A program made the position numbers and the translations under genes. The notes below the pieces were generated by a model. The model ran no database searches. It saw only the letters and a list, made by a program, of their open reading frames with translations, and was not told the origin of the DNA. A DNA stretch of 5,901 nucleotides from an uncultured Verrucomicrobiales bacterium (lineage in GTDB: Bacteria; Verrucomicrobiota; Verrucomicrobiia; Verrucomicrobiales; Akkermansiaceae), in the NCBI GenBank assembly GCA_937952875.1, contig CALFDI010000369.1, positions 1 to 5,901 on the forward strand, in the 5' to 3' direction. The stretch's first letter is position 1. Every line of letters begins with the position of its first letter. Shown here in pieces: positions 1-5,901 of the stretch.

Positions 1-193
1 CCGCGAGATCCAAATGGGCGGCATTGGCTGGGTCTTGATTCCCCGAGGCAAAAGGCGAATTCGTAAAGGTCCCATCAAAGGACCAATACGCGGTGAGTCC
101 ATCTTGAGGAATAGCCCAGAGGGGGGTGGCCAGAAGAATCGTCCCGAGTATGAGACGACGAATAAGGCGAAAGAAAATAGGCCCTGTGTTCAT
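1..193 (-). CDS. Secreted LamG / concanavalin A-like domain protein, N-terminal part only
   Basis: This partial gene reads from ATG at 193 to the left edge (64 codons plus one base) with no stop. The start MNTGPIFFRLIRRLILGTIL is a typical signal peptide: positively charged (R9, R12, R13), a hydrophobic core (about 14-26), and a likely cleavage after LWA at residue 27. The mature start DGLTAYWSFDGTFTNS matches the usual opening strand of bacterial LamG-like / laminin-G type 3 jelly-roll domains ('GLVAYWxFDG'). Such domains bind carbohydrate or protein ligands outside the cell and are abundant in large verrucomicrobial and planctomycete surface proteins. The function of the full protein cannot be judged because nearly all of it lies outside the window. 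No clear Shine-Dalgarno sequence precedes the ATG; GGAT about 15 bases upstream is the nearest purine run. A longer open frame at 75-278 on the same strand is out of phase and has no comparable features. Confidence 0.8.
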   Translation of the reverse strand, partial: MNTGPIFFRLIRRLILGTILLATPLWAIPQDGLTAYWSFDGTFTNSPFASGNQDPANAAHLDLA

Positions 194-326
194 AGATATA
201 ATATGATCCGGTGAAAAAATTATCAGTGACGCAGCGAGAGATAAAGCGCGTTTTTTCAAGGCCTACCGGAATCGTCAACCTAAAAGCAGAAAGTAGGAGG
301 GAAGCTAGCTCGAGAGCTTTTAAAAG
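194..326. other. Intergenic stretch upstream of the LamG gene
   Basis: This stretch should contain the promoter and leader of the LamG-type gene on the minus strand. Reading that strand there is a TTGACG at about 274-279 and AT-rich TATTAT/GATAAT hexamers near the start codon. No pair has the usual 16-18 base spacing, so I do not call a promoter. A perfect 10-base palindrome, CTTTTAAAAG, lies at 317-326, and a weak 5-bp stem (AAGCT/AGCTT) lies at 302-319. Neither has a clear role. Confidence 0.4.
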
Positions 327-359
327 AAGTGCCCAATAAGTGCCTGAAAAAATGCCCAG
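327..359 (+). repeat. Three short TGCC iterons next to the tRNA fragment
   Basis: Three imperfect direct copies are visible: AAGTGCCCA at 327-335, AAGTGCCTG at 338-346 and AATGCCCAG at 351-359. The TGCC cores start at 330, 341 and 353, so they are spaced 11 and 12 bases apart, about one helical turn. They sit about 85-115 bases from the truncated tRNA-Lys, on the side where an integrated element is expected. Arrays of short direct repeats at this spacing and distance are typical of arm-type binding sites for the N-terminal domain of tyrosine integrases. The repeat is seen directly. The integrase-binding role is an inference. Confidence 0.5.
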
Positions 360-442
360 AAAAACACATTATTTTCCTGAACTTTTCGAATTTCAGCGGT
401 TTTCCATAATCATAACCCATTGATAATAAGTGGACAATTTAA

Positions 443-484
443 CTTTTAACCAATTAGTCCTAGGTTCGAGTCCCAGTCTGCGTA
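443..484 (+). pseudogene. 3' half of a tRNA-Lys(UUU) gene, probable attachment-site scar
   Basis: The 42 bases follow tRNA geometry exactly. The anticodon loop CTTTTAA (443-449, anticodon TTT) is followed by the 3' anticodon-stem strand CCAAT (450-454) and a 5-base variable loop TAGTC (455-459). Next come the T-stem CTAGG (460-464), T-loop TTCGAGT (465-471), T-stem CCCAG (472-476), acceptor 3' strand TCTGCGT (477-483) and discriminator A484. CCA is not encoded. The lysine identity rests on the TTT anticodon with its usual CU-UUU-AA loop and an A discriminator. The 5' half is missing: bases 438-442 read TTTAA where ATTGG is needed to pair with CCAAT, and neither a D-arm nor an ACGCAGA acceptor strand lies upstream. 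One T-stem pair is broken (A462 against C474), as expected in a copy free of selection. It cannot make a functional tRNA. Its break at the anticodon loop is a known crossover position of tRNA-targeting tyrosine recombinases. Confidence 0.82.
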
Positions 485-492
485 TTTCTTTT

Positions 493-530
493 AACCCGCT
501 TAACTTCAATAGCTAAGCGGGTTTGTTTTT
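493..530 (+). terminator. Rho-independent terminator following the tRNA-Lys fragment
   Basis: A perfect 10-bp stem, AACCCGCTTA (493-502) with TAAGCGGGTT (514-523), encloses an 11-base loop and runs into a T-rich tail TTTGTTTTT (522-530). The tail exists only in the plus direction: on the minus strand the hairpin is followed by AAAAGAAA, so it would not stop transcripts coming from the outer-membrane protein gene. It begins 8 bases after the tRNA discriminator base and in the same orientation. It is therefore most likely the original terminator of the tRNA-Lys transcription unit, left behind with the 3' half. Confidence 0.9.
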
Positions 531-548
531 AGCTAAAATAAGGGAATT

Positions 549-573
549 CTGCCAACACAACTGCCAACAGTTG
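549..573. repeat. CTGCCAACA direct repeat overlapping a perfect dyad
   Basis: CTGCCAACA occurs at 549-557 and again at 561-569, a 12-base period. The second copy is embedded in a perfect inverted repeat, CAACTG-CCAA-CAGTTG (558-573), with a 6-bp stem and 4-base loop. There is no T-tract on either strand, so it is not a terminator. The TGCC core and near-helical period resemble the iterons at 327-359 on the other side of the tRNA fragment. It could be a protein-binding site such as an integrase arm site or an operator, but nothing in the sequence decides which. Confidence 0.4.
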
Positions 574-735
574 AGTGGCTTAACAAAAGAAGAACCTGCA
601 GTTAAAAACTACGATTCTATCCACAAAATCAGATTCCCCTCGATTATCAGTCACGGTCTAGCTCATTAAAGCCTTATAGACGTGTTTTGAGGTTCCAAGA
701 GTCCATCTCTCGATAAATTTGGGCTAGTGCTGCTC
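574..735. other. Intergenic stretch downstream of the outer-membrane protein gene
   Basis: No open reading frame of note, RNA gene or convincing hairpin-plus-T-tract terminator is visible here on the minus strand, although this is where the outer-membrane protein transcript should end. The only pairing noticed is a short AGAG/CTCT stem around 700-713, too weak to call. Termination may be Rho-dependent or lie within the repeat region further left. Confidence 0.4.
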
Positions 736-1842
736 TTAGAAGCTATACGTCAGTCCTACACCAGCACTCCAGCCGGAGAGGTCAGTGTTATAGGTAGTGT
801 CGCCGACTCGTCCTTCGAGATCTTCACTCCAGTCGTAGCGAAAGAATGTTTCTAGTCCCCACTCCTCTGTCAGTTGAGTTTCGACATTGGCTTTTATGAA
901 TGCACCGAAGAGGAATTCTTCTCCGCTATTTCTGACGGTGTCAGCTACTATTTGATTCGTTGCAGTGACTGATGGCAAAGTGGCACTAGCATCCCAATCA
1001 GCGAAGTTGATGACGAGGCCTCCACTCACTCCGATGGACGTCTTCTCGCTTGGAAACCAGTGAAGCTCTGGGCCGAGAGCTAAACTAAAAAGATCCGTAT
1101 CACTCTCGAAACGACTCTCAAAACTACCATTTGGCGTGCTAACTTGCTCACGGTTTGTCGGTCTATTAGGAATCAAAGGACTACCTCCTAGAGCGACTGC
1201 AACAGAGCCTGTGAAGGGCTTGTTCGGGACAATAACATCACCGATATCAAAGGTATCACGTGTGGTGACACTATTGACCGCGAGGTTTTGATTGATATTA
1301 CTATCGAGCCCAGCAAGAGAAAAATTAACGCCAAATCCAAGCTCCATATTCTCACGAATTGGAGTGAGGTAGCTCAATTGGATATAGGGAGATGCAGCCG
1401 TCTCATCACTATCACGACCAGAACTTGGCAGTTGAATATCCACTCCTCCGCTTCTGGTGAAGACAAGGTCTCCTGCGGAGAAAGACGGCGCTGTCGGGTA
1501 ACCAAAGTAAGAGGTAAAACCACTGAGTTCAGTGCCTGTGCCGACGCGGACAAAACCGTCGTCATACTCACGGTTATCAATGGCATCGGCATTTCCGACT
1601 CCGAGTGGAAGACCGCTAAATCCTGAGGCTTGAGCACCTTGGTTAATGTTGGTGCCGCCTATGCGACGCAAAACGATTCCAGCTCCGGCTTTCCAGTAGC
1701 CTTTACTGGTTCTGGCTGCTGGGACGATGATGTCTTTTGCGCTAAGGTCATCTTTCGCCCCACTCTCTACAATGGGAACTGGAACTTCGCCTGCGGAGGC
1801 GGTGCTGATGAGAAGGCCTGCGAGGAGAACTTGATTTTTCAT
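736..1842 (-). CDS. Outer-membrane beta-barrel protein, 368 aa
   Basis: The start is fixed by a signal peptide, MKNQVLLAGLLISTASA, with a predicted cut before G18 (ASA|GEV). No other in-frame ATG lies nearby. The mature protein alternates glycine-rich amphipathic strands with polar loops, for example YWKAGAGIVLRR (49-60), ASPYIQLSYL (150-159), NMELGFGVNFSLAG (165-178), DLFSLALGPELHWF (250-263), TSIGVSGGLVINFADW (268-283), EEFLFGAFIKANVETQL (308-324) and WGLETFFRYDW (328-338). It ends in GWSAGVGLTYSF. A final phenylalanine preceded by alternating hydrophobic residues is the C-terminal signal recognised by the BAM complex, so the protein should be inserted in the outer membrane. Residues 18-47 form a polar linker before the first strand. 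No enzyme motif is seen, and I do not recognise a named family. Its position 37 bases after the stop of the giant surface-protein gene suggests co-transcription and a possible role in anchoring, exporting or accompanying that protein. No Shine-Dalgarno motif is evident. Confidence 0.85.
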   Translation of the reverse strand: MKNQVLLAGLLISTASAGEVPVPIVESGAKDDLSAKDIIVPAARTSKGYWKAGAGIVLRRIGGTNINQGAQASGFSGLPLGVGNADAIDNREYDDGFVRVGTGTELSGFTSYFGYPTAPSFSAGDLVFTRSGGVDIQLPSSGRDSDETAASPYIQLSYLTPIRENMELGFGVNFSLAGLDSNINQNLAVNSVTTRDTFDIGDVIVPNKPFTGSVAVALGGSPLIPNRPTNREQVSTPNGSFESRFESDTDLFSLALGPELHWFPSEKTSIGVSGGLVINFADWDASATLPSVTATNQIVADTVRNSGEEFLFGAFIKANVETQLTEEWGLETFFRYDWSEDLEGRVGDTTYNTDLSGWSAGVGLTYSF

Positions 1843-1879
1843 AGCAATCTGTGAATGAGGTGTTTTATGCTGTGCGCTG

Positions 1880-4800
1880 TTAGTTCGCAGGTTGAGTGAG
1901 GAGGACGACGCGGTAGAATCGCTGACCGACGGTGCTTGGGTGACTGCTCGTTTTCGGTGCTCCGTTATCGACCCATTGGGTCACGTTAGCTGCAGCTTCA
2001 AAGCTCGGCTGGACACGAAGCCATACATTCATATCTGAACTGTATTCCACAGTGTAAGTCGCACCTACTATGGTATCGAACTCGATGAGAAAATCTCCGT
2101 TAGTCAGGATGACTGTGCGGGTCACGTTGGTTCCTGAGATGGCTGGGAGTGGCGTGGCTTCTCTTTCTGTGAGTATCTCTATCCCATAGTTGGCAGAAAA
2201 GTTAGGGTCCAGGCTCGGGCGACGGAATTCCACTGTGAGGACAGTGGACAGCCCTGCTGCAAGCGTGGTATTAGAGAGTAAATATGGACTTTCTACTCCT
2301 TCAAAGAAGGCCTCCCCTGTGGCGTTCGCAACATTCACATCGGATGGAAAACCTGTAACGAAGAGGCGAAATGCTCTAACATCCACTTCAGATGTATTGG
2401 TCACTGTAACTTGCCCAGTGAAGAGTCCATTCTGCAAGTTCAACACTGGCACGACAGTCTCCACGAAATTAACATCGATTGGATTAATAACTGATGCAGA
2501 GGCTGAAGCAAAATTGTTAGAGGCGACAGTATCAAGCTGATCAGTGCTCTGCAGCTCCACTCCGAAGGTGATTGCGTCACTCCCACTCGCTGCCGTAGTT
2601 GTGGCTTGTATAGTCACCGTTAGTGTCTGGCTTTCTTCATTGGTTAGGTCGAGCGCCCATATCCCCCCATCGAATGCACCTACACTTGGAACTGTGGCAA
2701 CTTGCTCCACGCCTGCTGGGAAAATGGTATTCCGCGCGATAGTGACTCCAGTCGCATCGCTTGGGCCGTTGTTCGTAGCAGTCACGCGGAAGGTAGTGAG
2801 CGAGGCTCCACCGGCAACAACGGTCGGTTCTAACTGCTCAACTTCAATCGCGATATCAACAGCAGAACTCACGCTGATACTCGCAACTCCGGGTGTGGTG
2901 TTAGTTCCATCACTCACTGTGTAAGAGAAAGCATCAATTCCATCGAATCCTTCCTCTGGCTGGTAGGTGAAGCTGCCGTCAGAGTTAAGAGCGAGTCGCC
3001 CATTGGTCACGTCAGTCGTGAGGCTCACGCTCAATACAGCCTGTTCACTGTCTTGGTCAGTGTCGTTAATAAGTAATCCATCAGCGACGGAAACTGTGAG
3101 CGTTTCTCCGGCGGAGGTCGTGTATGGACCGTCTGGATTCACCACTGGAGCAAAGTCATCATCAGTGAGAGTCGCATTTACTACAATTAACGTAGAATTA
3201 TTTGTAAAACTGACACTGCGACCACCTGTGACCAGATTTGATCCAGTCAGAATGATCGTTTCCTCCGGTTCGGCGATATCATCTTGAAAGATGCTGAGCG
3301 CTAGCCCCTGCGTCAGAGAGCCACTAGTGAGTGTAATGATGTTAAAGCTCGGGTCACTGAAGTCTGATCCCGCTATCGCTGTGCCACTGAAGTCCAGGGT
3401 GAGGCTAACATCACCATCGATGATTGCGTCTGAAACGACTGAGTAGTTCAATATCCCTGTATCTCCAGTATCACCCTCAGTCGCATCACTGAGAGTGAGG
3501 CTGATAATTGCACTGTCAGTATCGAGAATAGTCCCAGTGCCTTCAGAGTCGCCTAGCTGGATACCTGGCCCATTGGTCTGAAGATTCAAGAGGCGGACTT
3601 GGAAAGTTTCGCTGCCTTCCACGATCTGATCGTCAGTGATATCCACAGTGTAGGTCTGTTCTTCGAGAGCCGTGCCTTGGAAGCTAATGGTCGTTCCAGT
3701 GTCTTCGGAAAAGTCCGCAGCGCTCGCCGTTCCGTTTGTGAGCGTCGCCACATCCACGGTGAAGGCAGGGCCGTCTCCGATATTCGGAAGAGCCTTGTCC
3801 AGCGTCAGCGTGAATTGAGCTTGGACGGTTCCGTTACTGCCCTCAGTCACGGTTGTATCACTTATGCTCACCCTTGCGTTGTCGCCATTTTGGATGGTTC
3901 CAATACCTTGGTCATTTGCAAAGCTCACTCGATCAGACACACTTGGGCCTCTGATATTAGAAAGGTTTACAAAGAAGCTCTCATCATTCTCCACCTCTCC
4001 ATCGGTGAGGACAGAAATGATAATCTCTTGTGATTCAGTCGAGTTCGCTGGGAAAGTGATCGTGCCAGAGCTAGTCGTGTAGTCACCTGGAGCGACCGCG
4101 CTGCCATCAGCTGTCGTAAAGTCTACACTCACAGCGCTATCTACTTCTGCTGTAGTGGATACCGTAAAAATGAACTCAGCGCTACCACCGAGACCTTCTG
4201 ACTGAGTCACTGAGTTGATGGATATTTGCGCTTCGTCCTCGTCTTCGATGGTGAGATTCGCTTGCACTGATTGCAGACTCACATCGCGACCGTCGGCAGC
4301 GAGCGCAGTGAGATTAACGTTCAGACTTTCACTGCGTTCGACGATGGCATCGTTGATTAGAGGGATATTAATTGTCTGATCCTCTGTGCTGTTCGCTGAG
4401 AAAGTAACCGTTTCAGATGTTTCCGTGAAGTCGCCAGATCCAGCGATCACTGCTTGAGTAGCGGCAGTGAAGGTAACATCCACTTCAACTGGTTGATCCA
4501 GACTAAAGGTCACTGGGAAGCCACCTGTAGCATCTTCTACTGCTACTAGATCACTCGTTACTGTGATCACAGCTTCATCATCATTGGTAATCACTCCTAA
4601 TCCCACGGAGGCCTCGGGATCCAGGGTGACATTTCGCCCGCCGGACTGGACGGACAGAAGATTGACCAGATAGGTCTCGTCCAGCTCGACGGTGCGATCT
4701 GATTGCAGCTCGACCCTGAGTTCAAGCGCTGCTGTGCTACCAGCCGGGAAAGTGCTGGTTTGCATAGTCGTAATAATGTCTTCCGGTTCCACGCTCAACG

Positions 4801-5901
4801 CGGGATCTGAGCCAGGTGCGATCATAGATTCAATGCTGACACCGGCATCCACCGGAGCGCTCAGGGTGAGGGTGAAGTTTGCAAAACTCTGACCAAGATC
4901 TCCTTCCGTCGTCTCCACGCTGTTAATACTGACGAGGGCTTGGTCGTTATCATTGATGGTGCCAACCGCTGGTTCAGGATTCGCCTGAGCCCCTTGAGGA
5001 AGAGCATTTTCAAGGACGACAGAGACTTGCTCGTCTAACTCGACCAGTTCATCGCCATTGATTAGGAAAGTGATTTCTTTAGAAGTTTGATCTGCCTCGA
5101 AGTTGACCACCTGACGTGCATTTCCAGAAATATCATCAGCTGTGACACTGCCTGCAAGGCTAACAACAGCTTCCACACTACCCGCCCGATCAGTCGTGCC
5201 AACACGACTCACAGTAAAGGTCATCGGCACCGTGCTGTTGTTTCCTTCAGTGACCTCTGTAGTTAGAGCTGCGATACTGTAGGCAGGAGCCTCCACCACT
5301 TGGACAGTGCGCGTCTCGACCGCCTCATTCAGAGAGCCATCACGAGCCGTGTAAGTGATCGTATAAGAGCCCACCCTTGTTGTATCGACGCTACCAGAAT
5401 TAGTCACATCCACATCAGGATCAAAGCTATCTGTCGCAGTCGCACCAGGCTCAGTGTAGGTATCAATGTTTGCCGTGAGCGTGATCGGGGCAGGATTATT
5501 CAAGGTGATGACTGGCGGAATGGTATCCACCACGGTCACTGTGCGAACCTGCTGCATCGCAGCATTTCCAGATGAGTCAGTGGCTGTGTAAGTGAGTGTA
5601 TAGCTGCCGAGTCTATCCACATCCACAGCTCCTGCTGAAACTACTACAAGCGCAGTATCACACACCTCCTCAAGAGTCGTGCCAGGATCAGTGAAAGGCG
5701 TGCCTGCCTCGTGTTGAAGGGTCGCACCTCCTGAGAGCGTGATGACTGGAGCAGTGGTGTCCTGCACGATCACGGTGCGGGTCAACTGCTCAGCCGCAAG
5801 TCCACCTGAGTCTGTCACATTGTAAGTCAGGATGTAGGTGTCTGGAACCAAAGTATTCACAGGTCCACCCGTGATCATGAGATTGAGCGTAGCGTCATCA
5901 T
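1880..5901 (-). CDS. Giant modular extracellular protein with Ig-like, Calx-beta, cadherin-like and DUF11 domains, 5' end outside window
   Basis: The frame is open to the right edge, reading DDATLNLM into the Met codon at 5878, so that Met is internal and the true start lies upstream. Numbering from that Met (1,332 residues to TAA at 1880): Ig-like DUF5011/HYR-type repeats occupy about 1-39 (partial), 40-117 and 118-196. Six Calx-beta domains follow at 199-312, 314-434, 435-548, 549-666, 667-788 and 789-907. A cadherin-like/VCBS-type domain lies at 908-1005 (SDGSFTYQPEEGFDGIDAFS) and a DUF11 domain at 1006-1130 (NNGPSDATGVT). An unassigned beta-rich segment covers 1131-1245, and the C-terminal module 1250-1325 carries TYTVEYSSDMNVW and QRFYRV. 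Calx-beta domains bind calcium in animal exchangers and are common in bacterial adhesins. Composition is rich in Thr, Ser, Asp and Val, with few Lys and only one Cys (C73), as in secreted filamentous proteins. No enzyme domain, LPxTG or transmembrane anchor is visible. Adhesion, matrix or cell-cell contact is the likely role, by inference. Confidence 0.9.
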   Translation of the reverse strand, partial: DDATLNLMITGGPVNTLVPDTYILTYNVTDSGGLAAEQLTRTVIVQDTTAPVITLSGGATLQHEAGTPFTDPGTTLEEVCDTALVVVSAGAVDVDRLGSYTLTYTATDSSGNAAMQQVRTVTVVDTIPPVITLNNPAPITLTANIDTYTEPGATATDSFDPDVDVTNSGSVDTTRVGSYTITYTARDGSLNEAVETRTVQVVEAPAYSIAALTTEVTEGNNSTVPMTFTVSRVGTTDRAGSVEAVVSLAGSVTADDISGNARQVVNFEADQTSKEITFLINGDELVELDEQVSVVLENALPQGAQANPEPAVGTINDNDQALVSINSVETTEGDLGQSFANFTLTLSAPVDAGVSIESMIAPGSDPALSVEPEDIITTMQTSTFPAGSTAALELRVELQSDRTVELDETYLVNLLSVQSGGRNVTLDPEASVGLGVITNDDEAVITVTSDLVAVEDATGGFPVTFSLDQPVEVDVTFTAATQAVIAGSGDFTETSETVTFSANSTEDQTINIPLINDAIVERSESLNVNLTALAADGRDVSLQSVQANLTIEDEDEAQISINSVTQSEGLGGSAEFIFTVSTTAEVDSAVSVDFTTADGSAVAPGDYTTSSGTITFPANSTESQEIIISVLTDGEVENDESFFVNLSNIRGPSVSDRVSFANDQGIGTIQNGDNARVSISDTTVTEGSNGTVQAQFTLTLDKALPNIGDGPAFTVDVATLTNGTASAADFSEDTGTTISFQGTALEEQTYTVDITDDQIVEGSETFQVRLLNLQTNGPGIQLGDSEGTGTILDTDSAIISLTLSDATEGDTGDTGILNYSVVSDAIIDGDVSLTLDFSGTAIAGSDFSDPSFNIITLTSGSLTQGLALSIFQDDIAEPEETIILTGSNLVTGGRSVSFTNNSTLIVVNATLTDDDFAPVVNPDGPYTTSAGETLTVSVADGLLINDTDQDSEQAVLSVSLTTDVTNGRLALNSDGSFTYQPEEGFDGIDAFSYTVSDGTNTTPGVASISVSSAVDIAIEVEQLEPTVVAGGASLTTFRVTATNNGPSDATGVTIARNTIFPAGVEQVATVPSVGAFDGGIWALDLTNEESQTLTVTIQATTTAASGSDAITFGVELQSTDQLDTVASNNFASASASVINPIDVNFVETVVPVLNLQNGLFTGQVTVTNTSEVDVRAFRLFVTGFPSDVNVANATGEAFFEGVESPYLLSNTTLAAGLSTVLTVEFRRPSLDPNFSANYGIEILTEREATPLPAISGTNVTRTVILTNGDFLIEFDTIVGATYTVEYSSDMNVWLRVQPSFEAAANVTQWVDNGAPKTSSHPSTVGQRFYRVVLLTQPAN
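3158..5284 (-). repeat. Tandem array of six Calx-beta domains
   Basis: Each unit opens with a 'V..TEG' type strand and closes with an acidic turn: INDND, ITNDDE, IEDEDE, IQNGDN, ILDTDS and LTDDD. The conserved 'D..VE.DE.F.V.L' signature starts at protein residues 276, 394, 510, 626, 750 and 866, giving intervals of 118, 116, 116, 124 and 116 residues (about 350 bases). In the family, these acidic residues at domain ends coordinate calcium and stiffen the rod. The sixth copy is the most divergent, with DDIAEPEETIILTGSN in place of the signature. Units have drifted well apart at the DNA level, so this is an old array and not a recent tandem duplication. Confidence 0.85.
5291..5901 (-). repeat. 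Tandem Ig-like (DUF5011/HYR-type) repeats, first one cut by the window edge
   Basis: Two complete units and the end of a third share the pattern 'D..PPVITL...(F/Y)T(D/E)PG.T......V...G.VD..R.GSYT(L/I)TYTA.D..GN....TRTV.VVD'. The units cover protein residues 40-117 and 118-196, and the partial one reads 'PDTYILTYNVTDSGGLAAEQ'. They join end to end through a shared 'VVDTIPPVI' linker, giving a 78-residue period. These domains usually form stalks in secreted bacterial proteins. More copies probably lie beyond the right edge. Confidence 0.8.

Noticed and set aside
75..278. 67-codon minus-strand open frame overlapping the LamG gene start
   Set aside because: It is out of phase with the 193-1 frame, which has a clear signal peptide and a LamG-type opening. 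The 67-codon product has no recognisable features.
280..420. 46-codon minus-strand open frame (start at 420, stop at 280)
   Set aside because: It overlaps the TGCC iterons, has no ribosome binding site and no recognisable motif. It is most likely a chance frame in AT-rich DNA.
370..484. A complete tRNA gene
   Set aside because: Only the 3' half is present. There is no D-arm, the 5' anticodon-stem strand does not pair with CCAAT, and no partner for the TCTGCGT acceptor strand exists upstream.
558..573. Perfect CAACTG/CAGTTG hairpin as a terminator for the outer-membrane protein gene
   Set aside because: The stem is short and no T-tract follows on either strand.
1374..1637. 87-codon minus-strand frame and the plus-strand frames at 1288-1626 and 1630-1854
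   Set aside because: They are shadow frames inside the beta-barrel gene, with no signal peptide or domain of their own.
1880..1960. Known C-terminal sorting tags (LPxTG, PEP-CTERM, type IX secretion CTD)
   Set aside because: The terminus QRFYRVVLLTQPAN has no LPxTG or PEP motif, no hydrophobic helix with a basic tail, and no match to type IX CTD patterns that I can see.
2190..5575. Several plus-strand frames of 66-144 codons antisense to the giant gene
   Set aside because: They are antisense shadows of a long coding region low in stop codons on the opposite strand. Their Ser/Val-rich products simply mirror the Thr/Asp-rich real protein.
5876..5878. ATG at 5878 as the start of the giant protein
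   Set aside because: The frame continues upstream without a stop to the window edge and the upstream residues (DDATLNL) continue an Ig-like repeat. No signal peptide follows the ATG.

Overview
The window looks like chromosomal DNA of a marine-type Verrucomicrobiota bacterium, or a close PVC-group relative. The evidence is indirect. There is a very large secreted protein built from Ig-like, Calx-beta, cadherin-like and DUF11 modules, and its C-terminus carries the 'TYTVEYSSD..W...RFYRV' module that I associate with verrucomicrobial surface proteins. It is followed by a Gram-negative outer-membrane beta-barrel. Shine-Dalgarno sites are weak or absent at both visible starts. No taxonomic marker gene is present, so the assignment is an inference.

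Layout. (1) Bases 1-193, minus strand: the first 64 codons of a secreted protein with a signal peptide and the start of a LamG/concanavalin-A-like domain, cut by the left edge. (2) Bases 194-735: non-coding. It holds three short TGCC-type iterons (327-359), the 3' half of a tRNA-Lys(UUU) gene from the anticodon loop to the discriminator base (443-484), a strong plus-strand terminator (493-530), and a short direct repeat overlapping a perfect dyad (549-573). (3) Bases 736-1842, minus strand: a 368-residue beta-barrel outer-membrane protein. (4) Bases 1880-5901, minus strand: a giant modular extracellular protein, open at the right edge, with at least 1,339 visible codons. Its modules in order are Ig-like (DUF5011/HYR type) x3, Calx-beta x6, cadherin-like x1, DUF11 x1, an unassigned beta-rich module, and the C-terminal module.

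How the parts relate. The giant protein gene and the barrel gene are co-directional with 37 bases between them, so they are probably one transcript that makes a surface-exposed filamentous protein and an outer-membrane partner. The truncated tRNA-Lys has its 5' half replaced by unrelated sequence exactly at the anticodon loop. This is the scar expected at the distal end of an element integrated into tRNA-Lys by a tyrosine recombinase. On that reading the integrated DNA lies to the left (including the LamG gene) and the native chromosome, starting with the tRNA's own terminator, lies to the right. No integrase is in view, so this remains an inference from the site itself.
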